Assembly: GCA_002422845.1 (NCBI GenBank)
Contig: DITM01000049.1
Location: 3,481 to 37,128 of the forward strand
Length of the DNA stretch: 33,648 nt
Source: Candidatus Paracaedibacteraceae bacterium UBA6184
GTDB lineage: Bacteria > Pseudomonadota > Alphaproteobacteria > UBA6184
Direction of reading: 5' to 3'
This document shows, piece after piece, positions 17,236 through 26,117 of the stretch. The first letter of the stretch is position 1. Every line of letters begins with the position of its first letter. The position numbers and the translations under genes were made by a program. Under the pieces are notes generated by a model. The model was not told the DNA's origin. It saw nothing but the letters and a program-made list of their open reading frames with translations, and did not search any database.

Positions 17236-18300
17236 ATGTCGTTCGATAAAAATCCCTGGGGTAAACGTGGTCGCAGCAATACTAGTTTTGATTTAAGTCG
17301 TATTCTTGATCAATTTAATGATATGTTTGGTGGAAAAAAAGGTGGTGGTAAGAAAAAACCTCCAACTAAAGCCATGCTTATGCTCATCGCTTTAGTTCCT
17401 TTGGGCATTTGGTTGTCATCTGGGTTTTATAAATTATTGCCTTATGAACAAGCCTTAGTCCTTCGTTTTGGAAAATGGGTGCGCACCGATGGTGAAGGTT
17501 TAAACTATCACTTGCCTTACCCTATCGAAATCGTACAAAAAGTACCTACTGGAACCATACACCGCATGGATATTGGTGTTCCCAGCGGATTCCAAGGATT
17601 CCCCTCTGCAGAAGAACATATTATGTTAACGGGCGATGAAAACATTCTGCACATTGGAATGTCATTATCCTGGCAAATTCGTGATTTAAGCCAGTTTGTA
17701 TTAGTCTCTCAAAACCCCGCTGATACCTTAAAGGTTGCCGCGGAAAGCGTCTTGCGTGAAATTATCGGTCAAACGAAAACCGCCCCTATCATTTCACGTT
17801 CGGGATGGAGCGAAATGAACTTACTCGTTCAAAAACGATTACAAGTATTAGTCGACAAATACAAAATTGGTATTCGAGTTGTGAATGTGGAGCTTCACAC
17901 GGCTCTTCCTCCTCAACCCGTAGCTGATTCATTTACAGAAGTCCAGCGTGCAAAAACGTTCCAAGAACAAGTAGTGAACGAAGCCCTTGCTTATGCGAAT
18001 GATAAGATTCCCAGAGCTCGTGGAGAAAAAGAACAAATCATTCAAGCCGCTCAAGCGCAAGCAACTCAAACCATCAACATTGCAAACGGACGTGCTGATC
18101 GTTTTAAAGCCATGTATGAAGAATATAAAAAAGCCCCTGATTTAAACAAAAAGCGCATGTACTATGAAATCATGTCCAGCATTCTATCGAATAATAAGAA
18201 CAAACAAATTTTCGATAAATCGCTTATCAAAGGTGGGATTCTACCTCTCTTGAATTTAAAAGATCCAACACAAAAACCTAAAAAAGAGGGAGATCAATAA
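17236..18300 (+). CDS. hflK: Membrane protease modulator HflK
   Basis: 354 residues from the ATG at 17236. A Gly/Lys-rich N-terminal tail (FGGKKGGGKKKPP) precedes one membrane helix at about 48-63, then the SPFH/prohibitin domain beginning YKLLPYEQALVLRFGKWVRT. HflK forms a large periplasmic cage with HflC around FtsH and limits its access to membrane proteins. The frame is open to 17179, but the internal Met is chosen because AGG lies 7 nt upstream and the protein then begins MSFDKNPWGKRG, as HflK proteins do. Its stop shares one base with the hflC start (TAATG), so the two are translationally coupled. Confidence 0.93.
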   Translation: MSFDKNPWGKRGRSNTSFDLSRILDQFNDMFGGKKGGGKKKPPTKAMLMLIALVPLGIWLSSGFYKLLPYEQALVLRFGKWVRTDGEGLNYHLPYPIEIVQKVPTGTIHRMDIGVPSGFQGFPSAEEHIMLTGDENILHIGMSLSWQIRDLSQFVLVSQNPADTLKVAAESVLREIIGQTKTAPIISRSGWSEMNLLVQKRLQVLVDKYKIGIRVVNVELHTALPPQPVADSFTEVQRAKTFQEQVVNEALAYANDKIPRARGEKEQIIQAAQAQATQTINIANGRADRFKAMYEEYKKAPDLNKKRMYYEIMSSILSNNKNKQIFDKSLIKGGILPLLNLKDPTQKPKKEGDQ

Positions 18301-19142
18301 TGTCCAAGATCCACTATTATGGCTTATTAGTCTTTGGAGCCTTATTTATATTTTTCCAATCCGTTTTTATCGTGATGCAAACAGAACAAGTCATCGTGTT
18401 ACAATTCGGTGAATATATTCGCACAATTAAAGAACCGGGATTATCCTTCAAGGTTCCCTTTGTTCAAAGCATTGTGAAAATCGATCGTCGGTTATTAAGC
18501 TATGACTTACCTCCTCGCAGAATCACATTAGGAGATCAAAAGTTTTTGGTGTTAGACTCTTACGTACGCTATAGCATTTCAGATCCATTAAAATTTTTTA
18601 AATCAGTTCGAAACGAACAAAACCTTCAGAATCGATTAGTTCCAATCATTATGGGACGTTTACAAAGTGCTTTAGGTCAAAGCTCTTTAAGTGAGTTGCT
18701 TTCAATTAAGCGAGTTCAGATCCTAGAAGAGATTATCACTGATATTCGTGAAACCCTTGCTGAATTTGGAATTGAATTAGTCGATGTCAGAATTCGTAAA
18801 GCTGACCTTCCCCCCGAAAACAGTAAAGCCATTTTTTCTCGGATGCAAAGTGACCGTGAACGCGAAGCAAAATTATTACGTGCAGAAGGTGAAGAACGCG
18901 CATTAATCGTACGTGCAGATGCCGATAAACAAGTAACAAATATTTTATCCGATGCCAGACGTCAAGCTATGATCTTAGAAGGTACAGCCGAAGCAACCGC
19001 AACGAAACTCTTGACAGAGGCCTATGGACAAGATAGAAAATTTGCAGAGTTTATTCAGAAAATGCGGTTGTTACAAGAATCCATACAAGCAGATACGCCG
19101 TTGTATCTCAGTACAGATTCTGAAGCATTACAAGGGTTATAA
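18300..19142 (+). CDS. hflC: Membrane protease modulator HflC
   Basis: 280 residues. An N-terminal membrane anchor (7-24) is followed by the SPFH domain (FIVMQTEQVIVLQFGEYIRT) and the HflC hallmark segment VDVRIRKADLPPENSKAIFSRM. A long helical region rich in Arg, Glu and Ala follows (RAEGEERALIVRADADKQV). It pairs with HflK to form the FtsH-modulating complex at the inner membrane. A GGGAG ribosome site lies in the last hflK codons. degP starts 17 nt after its stop, giving the hflK-hflC-degP order common in alphaproteobacteria. Confidence 0.95.
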   Translation: MSKIHYYGLLVFGALFIFFQSVFIVMQTEQVIVLQFGEYIRTIKEPGLSFKVPFVQSIVKIDRRLLSYDLPPRRITLGDQKFLVLDSYVRYSISDPLKFFKSVRNEQNLQNRLVPIIMGRLQSALGQSSLSELLSIKRVQILEEIITDIRETLAEFGIELVDVRIRKADLPPENSKAIFSRMQSDREREAKLLRAEGEERALIVRADADKQVTNILSDARRQAMILEGTAEATATKLLTEAYGQDRKFAEFIQKMRLLQESIQADTPLYLSTDSEALQGL

Positions 19143-19159
19143 TTCACAGAAACATCATC

Positions 19160-20578
19160 ATGAACAACATATTTAAATCATTTTTCGTTATCTGCCTGAT
19201 GCCAACTGTATTTGGAGACATCCCCTACTCTGTTGCGAAAAAAGTTCTCAACACTGTCGTTCGCATCAATATTTCCAGATCAGTGGACAATACTATCACT
19301 CCTGATAATAACTACATGCAATTCGTACGCAAGGGCGACAAAGTAACAGGAGAAGTTATTTTCGGCTCAGGATTCATATTTCATCAAGATGGATATATCG
19401 CAACCAACTTACACGTCCTAGGTGAAGAAGGTGCTAGAATTCACAAAATTACAGTCATGCTATCCGATGGAAAAGACTACGCTGCAAAAATTATTGGGTA
19501 CGATCGTTTTCTAGATATCTTGGTGCTTAAAATCGAAGGAAAAGATTTTCCAACGGTGTCATGGGGAGACTCAACAAAAGTTACCCCAACACAAAACCTA
19601 TTTGCCTTTGGTCACCCTTTAGGATTTGATCACAGCATCGTGCGTTGTTTTGTATCGGCTATAAACCGTAATATAAGTGTGAATGATTTAATTATGTCCA
19701 CACGTAACTTTCCAGATGGAATCACCCGCGGATTATTTCAATTAGATGGAAACCTAAACCCCGGTTTATCTGGAGGTCCCGTAACGGATGAAAACGGTCT
19801 TATGGTGGGAATGTCTTCCAGCAACTTTGGTCATGATGAACACAGCGTTGGCATTGGCTTTTGCGTTCCAGCTGATAAAGTCAGACCCATTTTAGACGAA
19901 ATTCGCACTAAAAAAACCATAACTTCTCGAGGCTCTTTGGGCGTTGATGTTCAAGACCTTGATGAAAAAATTATGAAAAACAAAGGTTTAAAAGAATTAT
20001 CCGGCGTCGTCATTAAAGAAGTCTTCCAAAACTCTTCCGCCTTTAAAGCAGGCCTAAAGACCGGAGATATTATCCTAAGCGTTAATGGTCACATCATTGA
20101 CACTGCGCCAACATTACGGTATGTCATAAAAACACTTCCAACCAACACCCCTTTGCCTATCGATATGTTGCGCGATGGTAAAATGATTAAGATAACGGTA
20201 TCTTTAACTCCATCTTCAGAAAAAGAAGAATTAATTTATTTTTCAAACGAAAAAAATATGTCGGTTGCATCATCAACTATTGAATCAGTCGGACTGTATT
20301 TAAAGAATCTGACGCAACAACTTGCAATTGCTTATGGGTTTTCTCCATCGACGACAGGCGTCATTGTTGAAAATTTTGCACCTGACGAAAATCAAGAAGA
20401 CGTTGATATTCGTCCTGGCGATATTATCGAAACGGTCGACAGCGTTCCCGTATCAAATATTGATGACGTTGAACGTTTGTTAAAACAGGCAATCACTCAA
20501 AAGAAAACATCCGTCTTGTTATTACTTCGCAGGGCTGGTGCGGGGACAACCCTTGAGGCCTTGCCCTTATCTCAATAG
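19160..20578 (+). CDS. degP: Periplasmic serine protease/chaperone DegP (HtrA family)
   Basis: 472 residues. Residues 1-19 form a signal peptide (FFVICLMPTVFGD). The trypsin-like domain keeps the triad His85 (TNLHVL), Asp119 (RFLDILVLKI) and Ser204 (PGLSGGPV); Leu203 stands where most HtrAs have Asn. Two PDZ domains follow, about 258-355 (SAFKAGLKTGDIILSVNG) and 372-465 (VDIRPGDIIETVDSVPVSN). The enzyme degrades or refolds damaged envelope proteins. It is third in the hflKC operon and is closed by a strong hairpin at 20590-20620. No clear Shine-Dalgarno is seen, so coupling to hflC is likely. DegQ-type naming is equally possible. Confidence 0.92.
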   Translation: MNNIFKSFFVICLMPTVFGDIPYSVAKKVLNTVVRINISRSVDNTITPDNNYMQFVRKGDKVTGEVIFGSGFIFHQDGYIATNLHVLGEEGARIHKITVMLSDGKDYAAKIIGYDRFLDILVLKIEGKDFPTVSWGDSTKVTPTQNLFAFGHPLGFDHSIVRCFVSAINRNISVNDLIMSTRNFPDGITRGLFQLDGNLNPGLSGGPVTDENGLMVGMSSSNFGHDEHSVGIGFCVPADKVRPILDEIRTKKTITSRGSLGVDVQDLDEKIMKNKGLKELSGVVIKEVFQNSSAFKAGLKTGDIILSVNGHIIDTAPTLRYVIKTLPTNTPLPIDMLRDGKMIKITVSLTPSSEKEELIYFSNEKNMSVASSTIESVGLYLKNLTQQLAIAYGFSPSTTGVIVENFAPDENQEDVDIRPGDIIETVDSVPVSNIDDVERLLKQAITQKKTSVLLLLRRAGAGTTLEALPLSQ

Positions 20579-20589
20579 CCACGACAAAA

Positions 20590-20620
20590 GGTCACTTGAC
20601 GTTTCTCAAGCCAAGTGACC
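20590..20620. terminator. Bidirectional terminator between degP and the kinase-like gene
   Basis: A perfect 9-bp stem GGTCACTTG (20590-20598) / CAAGTGACC (20612-20620) with a 13-nt loop lies between convergent genes. Read on the minus strand it is followed by TTTTG, on the plus strand by only a weak T content, so it serves the minus-strand gene better. Confidence 0.75.
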
Positions 20621-20684
20621 CCTGAGTTCTATTTATATTCCCTAAGCAATAGTTCCATCTTAATATCTGACTGCCCTATTGTAT

Positions 20685-22052
20685 TTACCGCGCTACCTCT
20701 AACTCTTGTTTAAAGAAATCAAAGTTTTCTATTAAAATCTTTGCATCTTCATCCAGCTTTCTAAATAAGTCAGCTTTATCTTCATCAGAAATCTCACTTA
20801 ATTGATGAATTGAGGCTTTAACTTTTTCGACGGCCGCACTCATAACATTCGTCCATTCAACAAGTTCGTGTTGAAAAATATCAGCGGCTAATCCTTTTCT
20901 TAACTCAACGTCTCTAGTTTGCAGAATATATTCTACTCGCTCGTCTAAGTTATCTTCAAAAAATCCTTCGCCCTTTAGGAACAGTTCCCAATCCCCCAGA
21001 TGAACACGTTGGAAATATTTTTCTGCCACCAATCTAAAATCAATTATTCTTAATAAAGGCAAGAATGATTCATGATTCAAAGGTCGAACAAATCCAAAAT
21101 TCCCACCATTTGTTTGAAGATCCGTTAATCGGATTAATCGCGCAACCAAATCTAAAATACTCATCATTCGAACAAAACTCTCAGCCACAGGATCTCTGGC
21201 AATCATAGACTCAATCACTTCTGGATCTAACTTTTTCAAATCCAAATTAGTTAATACGCCAAAGACTGCTTCCGCATTATCTTCTTTTAAGCGACTATAT
21301 TCATCAAACTTCCCATCAGCCTTAACATCCTTGGTCGCTATATATAAATGTTGCTTATCTCGTCCAAAAAAATGAACCTCTGGCCCAACGTGCAACGCAT
21401 CTAGCAACGCATACGTCAAAAGTTCTTTTGGGTTCACCGTTTCAGCCGCAGAACTTCCTGATTTTTTAATACCGCCAGAATGTGTTTTTACATAATACGT
21501 AACGCTTTTTTCATCTTTTTCGATCAATACTTTTGTACCCAATTGATCACCATTTAACTTGTCATAAAAAGAAATGGTCGAATTTGGAAACAATTGTTGA
21601 AAGTAACTTTGTGAATGCTCCATCAATCTGTCCGCATGAACTCGCAACATTTCCTCTCGTAAGACAAGGATGTCTCTTAATAAATCTTGAGATTCCACTG
21701 TCGAAGATTTTGAACAGAGCGTTCTTAATTGGCGAACCAAATCTCGTCTATTTGGAGACTCAAAATTTTTATCAGGACTTGATACTTCATCCCAATTAGT
21801 TCCATCTAAATTAGAAAGCCCTTTGTCTCCTAAACCAGCTCTAATGCGTTCAGGTGTTAGTACTTTTGCTTGCATTCCTGCAACTTTTTTACCTGGCGTT
21901 ATTTTTACGCTCTTATCTTTTAACATTGCTCTCGATTCAACCCCAAGTGGTGTTGATGGTTCTTCACAGTCATCAGGTGCTGCTGCTCCAATAACCTGCG
22001 GCACAAAAAAATGCCCCACCACTGTCATCAATAATCCATATCGTAGTTTCAA
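20685..22052 (-). CDS. Exported protein with kinase-like motifs, function unknown
   Basis: 455 residues from a TTG start; AGGGAGAG lies about 7 nt upstream. Residues 1-24 form a signal peptide ending near IGAAAPDD. The N-terminal third is unrecognised. The middle reads like a protein/small-molecule kinase fold of the HipA or PI3K-like sort: Lys189 in a beta strand (VTYYVKTH), a helix with Glu210 (NPKELLTYALLDAL), a hinge-like strand (HLYIATKDV, 235-243), a catalytic-loop-like segment Asp311...Asn318 (TDLQTNGGNFGF) and Asp338 in LLRIIDFRL where the metal-binding DFG would be. The last 100 residues are charged helices. If the motifs are real it is a secreted kinase, perhaps acting on a host. 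Spacing in the catalytic loop is two residues longer than in ordinary kinases, so this is a hypothesis. It is monocistronic and convergent with degP. Confidence 0.55.
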   Translation of the reverse strand: MKLRYGLLMTVVGHFFVPQVIGAAAPDDCEEPSTPLGVESRAMLKDKSVKITPGKKVAGMQAKVLTPERIRAGLGDKGLSNLDGTNWDEVSSPDKNFESPNRRDLVRQLRTLCSKSSTVESQDLLRDILVLREEMLRVHADRLMEHSQSYFQQLFPNSTISFYDKLNGDQLGTKVLIEKDEKSVTYYVKTHSGGIKKSGSSAAETVNPKELLTYALLDALHVGPEVHFFGRDKQHLYIATKDVKADGKFDEYSRLKEDNAEAVFGVLTNLDLKKLDPEVIESMIARDPVAESFVRMMSILDLVARLIRLTDLQTNGGNFGFVRPLNHESFLPLLRIIDFRLVAEKYFQRVHLGDWELFLKGEGFFEDNLDERVEYILQTRDVELRKGLAADIFQHELVEWTNVMSAAVEKVKASIHQLSEISDEDKADLFRKLDEDAKILIENFDFFKQELEVAR

Positions 22053-22062
22053 AACAATCTCT

Positions 22063-22096
22063 CCCTATTTGAATTGATAGAACTTGTTCAATAGGG
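22063..22096 (-). promoter_or_regulatory. Inverted repeat overlapping the ribosome site of the kinase-like gene
   Basis: On the minus strand CCCTATTGAA (22096-22087) pairs with TTCAAATAGGG (22073-22063) with one bulged A. The second arm carries the AGGG of the ribosome site AGGGAGAG for the TTG start at 22052. It could be an RNA hairpin that hides the ribosome site, or a DNA operator. Confidence 0.5.
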
Positions 22097-22124
22097 ACAG
22101 ATTTTGATTTTTCAAGGGCGATAC

Positions 22125-22152
22125 TTGAAAAATTTTCCAAAATATGTATTAA
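22125..22152 (+). promoter_or_regulatory. Possible sigma-70 promoter for parC
   Basis: TTGAAA (22125-22130), a 16-nt spacer and TATTAA (22147-22152). A transcript starting about 7 nt later would leave almost no leader for the ATG at 22172, but a normal one for the ATG at 22199. Confidence 0.35.
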
Positions 22153-22171
22153 TGATTTTAATCTTCAAATT

Positions 22172-24403
22172 ATGTATGTTCAGGAATTAAACACACTCAT
22201 GGATATTATCGAACGCTCTTTTCAGGAAACATTAGGCGAAAAATACCTCTCCTATGCGTTATCCACCATTATGTCCAGATCATTGCCGGATGTGCGCGAT
22301 GGCTTAAAGCCTGTCCATCGTCGATTATTATTTGCAATGCGTGAATTGAAACTGAACCCAGATTCTGGATTTAAAAAATGCGCCCGCGTTGTCGGTGACG
22401 TAATTGGTAAATTCCACCCTCATGGAGACGTTGCCGTATATGACGCCCTCGTTCGCCTAGCTCAAGATTTCTCGTTGCGATATCCCTTAATCGAAGGCCA
22501 AGGTAACTTTGGTAACATCGATGGCGATAACGCGGCTGCAATGCGGTATACCGAAGCTCGCCTAACCGACATCGCAATGTTTCTATTCGAAGGGTTAGAT
22601 GAAAACTCTGTGGATTTCAAAGGCACGTACGATGGTGAATCCAATGAACCCAAAGTTCTACCCGCGGGATTTCCAAACTTATTAGCCAATGGGGCGTCCG
22701 GTATTGCTGTGGGTATGGCCACCAATATTCCTCCCCACAACATTATTGAAATCTGCCATGCATTGTTGGCCGTTTTAGATAATCCAGAAATCGAATTGGC
22801 AGAGATTTTAACCCACATCAAAGGTCCCGATTTTCCAACGGGCGGCCAACTGTATGTCGACCAGAAAACCCTTACTGAAATATATGGCGAAGGCAAAGGC
22901 ACCGTACGCATCCGCTCTACGTATACCGTGGAACAACTGGAACGTGGCAAATATCATATCATCATTACTGAAATCCCCTACAGCGTCCCTAAAGGTCGTT
23001 TATTAGAAAAATTTGGTCAATTGATGGATGCTAAAAAGCTGCCGTTAATTAACGACATTCGCGATGAATCATCAGAAGATATTCGTATCATCATTGAACC
23101 AAAGTCCTCATCCATTGATGCAAATTTGATTATGGAGTTTCTGTATAAAAATACGGAATTAGAATCTCGCTTTAGCGTCAATTTGAACGTACTCGACAGC
23201 AATCTACGTCCAGTTGTTATGGGTTTAAAAGATATTCTTAAAAGCTATCTTACCCATCGTTTGCAGGTATTAGATCGCCGCACACGCTATCGTCTAAAGA
23301 AAATTGAAGACCGATTAAACCTTTTGTCTGGTTTTTTAATTGCATACCTGAATTTAGATGAAGTCATTCGCATCATCCGAGAAGAAGACGAACCCAAACC
23401 GATCTTAATGTCACGATTCGATTTAAACGATATTCAAGCCGAAGCAATTTTGAATATGCGACTAAGGTCACTTCGCAAATTAGAAGAGATGGAATTACGG
23501 AAAGAATTCGATGCCTTATCCGCGGAAAAGGCCGAAAAAGAAAATCTTATTGTAACCCCCAATTTGCAAATTAAAACCATCAAAAATGAAATTCAAAGTT
23601 TACGTAAGTATTTTGAAAAAGACCCCCGTGGACTAAGACGTTCGGACATTCATCATGACATTACTGACGTCCAAATCAATCTGACTGATTTTATCGAAAA
23701 AGAACCCATTACGGTTGTGTGTTCTGACAAAGGTTGGATTCGAACTATCAAAGGACACACCACAGATTCCGCAGACTTTAAGTATAAAGAAGGCGATCAA
23801 GAAGGCTATGTCCTACAGGCTGAAACTACCGATAAACTGATCGTCTTCACCTCACTTGGTAAAAGCTACACCCTCTCCTGCGACAAACTCCCAGGAGGCC
23901 GCGGCTTTGGTGAGCCTTTGCGCTTAATGATAGAAGTTGAAGCCAAAGAAGAAGTCATCGCATTATTCATCTATCCAAAGGACGAAACCCAGCAGTTCAT
24001 TGTGGCTGCAACCGATGGTCGTGGATTCCGTTTAGAAGCTTCTCAATTACTGTCTCAAACTCGAAATGGTAAGCAACTACTGAATGTTTCTGATGGTATT
24101 ATTGCACTTAAGTGCACGCCTATCACAGGTGACAGCATTGCAGTATTTGGTGAAAACCGTAAGATGATCGTATTTGCAATTGACGAAATCCCCATCATGA
24201 ACCGTGGTCGAGGAGTGATGTTCCAAAAGTACTTACAAGGCGGCATGTCGGATTATAAAATTTTCAACATGACGGATGGATTAACGTGGAAAAGCGGCAA
24301 TGGCACTCGAAAAGAAACAAACCTTGACCGCTGGAATGTAAAAAGAGGCCAGTCTGGTCGACTAGCCCCTAATGGTTTCCCTCGCAGTAATAAGTTCGAT
24401 TAG
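22172..24403 (+). CDS. parC: DNA topoisomerase IV subunit A (ParC)
   Basis: 743 residues with the complete type IIA topoisomerase A-subunit layout: an N-terminal winged-helix domain ([20 protein letters not shown]), the active-site Tyr126 in [12 protein letters not shown], the tower and coiled-coil gate, and a C-terminal beta-propeller-like region (about 500-743). ParC with ParE decatenates sister chromosomes. It is called ParC rather than GyrA because of its shorter length, the [20 protein letters not shown] form and the lack of a GyrA box. In the quinolone pocket the residue equivalent to E. coli Ser80 is Val87, and Glu84 is Asp91. The start is either 22172 or the Met at 22199; neither has a strong ribosome site. 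Its stop overlaps that of the convergent ferredoxin gene. Confidence 0.93.
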   Translation: MYVQELNTLMDIIERSFQETLGEKYLSYALSTIMSRSLPDVRDGLKPVHRRLLFAMRELKLNPDSGFKKCARVVGDVIGKFHPHGDVAVYDALVRLAQDFSLRYPLIEGQGNFGNIDGDNAAAMRYTEARLTDIAMFLFEGLDENSVDFKGTYDGESNEPKVLPAGFPNLLANGASGIAVGMATNIPPHNIIEICHALLAVLDNPEIELAEILTHIKGPDFPTGGQLYVDQKTLTEIYGEGKGTVRIRSTYTVEQLERGKYHIIITEIPYSVPKGRLLEKFGQLMDAKKLPLINDIRDESSEDIRIIIEPKSSSIDANLIMEFLYKNTELESRFSVNLNVLDSNLRPVVMGLKDILKSYLTHRLQVLDRRTRYRLKKIEDRLNLLSGFLIAYLNLDEVIRIIREEDEPKPILMSRFDLNDIQAEAILNMRLRSLRKLEEMELRKEFDALSAEKAEKENLIVTPNLQIKTIKNEIQSLRKYFEKDPRGLRRSDIHHDITDVQINLTDFIEKEPITVVCSDKGWIRTIKGHTTDSADFKYKEGDQEGYVLQAETTDKLIVFTSLGKSYTLSCDKLPGGRGFGEPLRLMIEVEAKEEVIALFIYPKDETQQFIVAATDGRGFRLEASQLLSQTRNGKQLLNVSDGIIALKCTPITGDSIAVFGENRKMIVFAIDEIPIMNRGRGVMFQKYLQGGMSDYKIFNMTDGLTWKSGNGTRKETNLDRWNVKRGQSGRLAPNGFPRSNKFD

Positions 24404-24729
24404 CTCTGCATGTTGCGGGTTGCATTTGGCAGCCCGACAACTAAACCATCTAATTCATCCGACATAATGATCTGACAGCCTAATCTAGAGGTATGGGTTA
24501 ACCCAAACGCTAAATCCAACATGTCTTCTTCAGCTTCGGCGGGTTCATCCAATTTACCAAACCATGCGGCATCAACAATCACATGACAGGTTGAACACGC
24601 TAAAGACCCACCACAGGCTCCCTCTAAATCAACTTCATACATATGTGCGATTTCCATTACAGACACACCATTTGGCGCGTCTATCTCTTTACGATTTCCA
24701 TCTTTTTCAATAAATACTATCTTTGGCAT
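24400..24729 (-). CDS. fdx: 2Fe-2S ferredoxin, adrenodoxin type
   Basis: 109 residues. Four cysteines in adrenodoxin spacing bind the cluster: Cys39, Cys45, Cys48 ([12 protein letters not shown]) and Cys85 (LGCQI). The N-terminal beta-grasp ([19 protein letters not shown]) and the acidic patch EAEEDML are typical of the ISC-associated/adrenodoxin class, which feeds electrons to iron-sulfur cluster assembly or P450-type partners. No isc genes adjoin it here. Its last codon and stop overlap the parC stop by four bases on the opposite strand. The downstream convergent layout leaves no room for a separate terminator. Confidence 0.93.
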   Translation of the reverse strand: MPKIVFIEKDGNRKEIDAPNGVSVMEIAHMYEVDLEGACGGSLACSTCHVIVDAAWFGKLDEPAEAEEDMLDLAFGLTHTSRLGCQIIMSDELDGLVVGLPNATRNMQS

Positions 24730-24909
24730 TACTTAAACCTTTAATACAAATTTAAAATATTCATACATTGAATATAGACCTCTTTGCAAGCACTCAGTAT
24801 CCTTTAGGCTAAAAAAGCTAATAATATTAAGATAAACCAAATGGTTTTGAAATTTTTGATATGTCACCAGCGTAGCTATTTTGAATTCTATAACATGTGT
24901 CAGAATACA

Positions 24910-24945
24910 TCGGATCCCACATAAAGTGATGCAACGTCACGTTGC
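24910..24945. repeat. Hairpin repeat, copy 1
   Basis: A leader TCGGATCCCACAT is followed by a perfect 6-bp hairpin GCAACG (24931-24936), loop TCA, CGTTGC (24940-24945). It aligns with 29067-29100 over about 34 positions with about 26 matches and small gaps. The stem pair A-T here is G-C in the other copy, so pairing is kept while sequence changes. Confidence 0.55.
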
Positions 24946-24970
24946 CTGTCGAGTTCGAAATCAACCTTTG

Positions 24971-24986
24971 GGGCCGTGCGCGGCCC
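24971..24986. repeat. GC-rich hairpin
   Basis: A perfect 6-bp stem GGGCCG (24971-24976), loop TGCG, CGGCCC (24981-24986), followed by GAGGGGCCC, which could pair alternatively with the first arm. Confidence 0.5.
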
Positions 24987-25063
24987 GAGGGGCCCACCCA
25001 ACAACACTTACACTCAGAGCGTGACCCACCCCCCCGCCACCACAACGTAATGCAATCGGTATC

Positions 25064-25085
25064 TTTCAAAAAATAGTTTTTGAAA
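25064..25085. terminator. AT-rich hairpin, possibly a terminator remnant
   Basis: TTTCAAAAA (25064-25072), loop ATAG, TTTTTGAAA (25077-25085), a perfect 9-bp stem. A-T pairs make it weak as a terminator; it may be part of the repeat cluster. Confidence 0.3.
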
Positions 25086-25125
25086 AGTTACACGTCATTC
25101 CGAGGTTTCACCCTCGTTCAAACTA

Positions 25126-25165
25126 GGATATACTTCACACTGCGCAGTGTGACTATTGTATATCC
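25126..25165. repeat. Nested palindrome
   Basis: An exact 16-bp palindrome CACACTGCGCAGTGTG (25136-25151) is enclosed by arms GGATATAC (25126-25133) and GTATATCC (25158-25165), with an asymmetric interior loop of 2 and 6 nt. It could be an operator, a cruciform or one end of a mobile repeat. Confidence 0.6.
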
Positions 25166-25314
25166 AGAATCGTCTTACGTATCAGATGCAACAACCGTGA
25201 AGTGGTATCTGAGTTTTCTTACCTACCTCTGTTCAACTTACCCCATGAACGTTAACAATCTATGAACAGACTAAAGATTTTTTTGTAATCATATTATTGG
25301 TGCTTATCTTCAGA

Positions 25315-26094
25315 TTAAAAAAACATCAACAATAAGATACCCACAAGAATGCGATACATTGCAAATGGCAGAAATGAGATTCGCTCTAACAATCGCATCA
25401 TCATCACAATGACAAAATAACTTACGGCAAATGAAATTAAACTACCGTACGCAAACAACTCAATATCTACGGTTGGATCATTCCAATTAATGTCTGTTAA
25501 TTTTAAAACGCTGGCTCCCAAGATGGCAGGGATTCCTAATAAAAATGCAAACCGTGTCGAATCAATTCTTGAATATCCCAAAGCTCGGGCGGCCATCATA
25601 CAGCTGCCAGATCGACTTGCCCCTGGTAATAATGCAAAGGCCTGTGCAACTCCAATTAAAAACGCATCGGTATATGACATTTGCAACATAGGTTTATCTG
25701 CCTTTTTACGCAGGTCCGCAATGTACAATAAGGCTCCAAAAACAATACTGTTCAAACCAATAATGTACGGTGTGTTTTGAGGTTTTTCAATTATATTGAA
25801 TAAAAATAATCCAGCAATCATGACGGGGATAGTGCCAATCACAATCGATATACTTAAATGGAAATGATCAGACATCTGTCCTTTGAATAAGCCTAACCAG
25901 CCTAATAGGATTCGCCACAAATCATGCCAAAAGTACAGCATAATGGCAACCATACTGCCCACATGCAACACAACCAAATAATGAACTCCGGGATAAATAT
26001 TACCGAAATATTTTGCGATAATAATTAAATGCGCCGTAGAGCTAACTGGCAGAAACTCTGCAATTCCTTGAATAATAGCTAATAATGTTAACAT
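25315..26094 (-). CDS. uppP: Undecaprenyl-diphosphatase UppP (BacA)
   Basis: 259 residues with about seven or eight membrane helices. Both family motifs are present: IAEFLPVSSTAHL (11-23, with Glu13 as the equivalent of the catalytic Glu and Ser18-Ser19) and LLPGASRSG (155-163, with Arg161). The enzyme removes a phosphate from undecaprenyl diphosphate to recycle the lipid carrier for peptidoglycan and other envelope polymers, and raises bacitracin tolerance. The N terminus is a few residues shorter than usual, but no upstream in-frame start is evident. It is divergent from secA across 105 bp. Retention implies that the organism still makes cell wall or lipid-linked glycans. Confidence 0.95.
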   Translation of the reverse strand: MLTLLAIIQGIAEFLPVSSTAHLIIIAKYFGNIYPGVHYLVVLHVGSMVAIMLYFWHDLWRILLGWLGLFKGQMSDHFHLSISIVIGTIPVMIAGLFLFNIIEKPQNTPYIIGLNSIVFGALLYIADLRKKADKPMLQMSYTDAFLIGVAQAFALLPGASRSGSCMMAARALGYSRIDSTRFAFLLGIPAILGASVLKLTDINWNDPTVDIELFAYGSLISFAVSYFVIVMMMRLLERISFLPFAMYRILVGILLLMFF

Positions 26095-26117
26095 TTTTTC
26101 TTTGTAATATTCCTTAA

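Larger units (their letters stand above)
24730..25314. other. Long gene-free interval with clustered palindromes
   Basis: 585 bp between the fdx start and the uppP stop. Small frames are present on both strands (24827-25069 minus, 25080-25265 plus), but they run straight through hairpins and show no protein motifs. The middle is far more GC-rich than the flanks (24960-25040). At least five stems are visible; the best four are listed separately, and a fifth is CGAGG (25101-25105) with CCTCG (25112-25116). The interval looks like a graveyard or landing site of small structured repeats. Confidence 0.6.

Noticed and set aside
24827..25069. 80-codon minus-strand frame in the fdx-uppP gap
   Set aside because: It runs through the hairpin repeats, has no recognisable motif or ribosome site, and its odd Trp/Cys/Gly-rich stretch is what GC-rich repeat DNA gives by chance.
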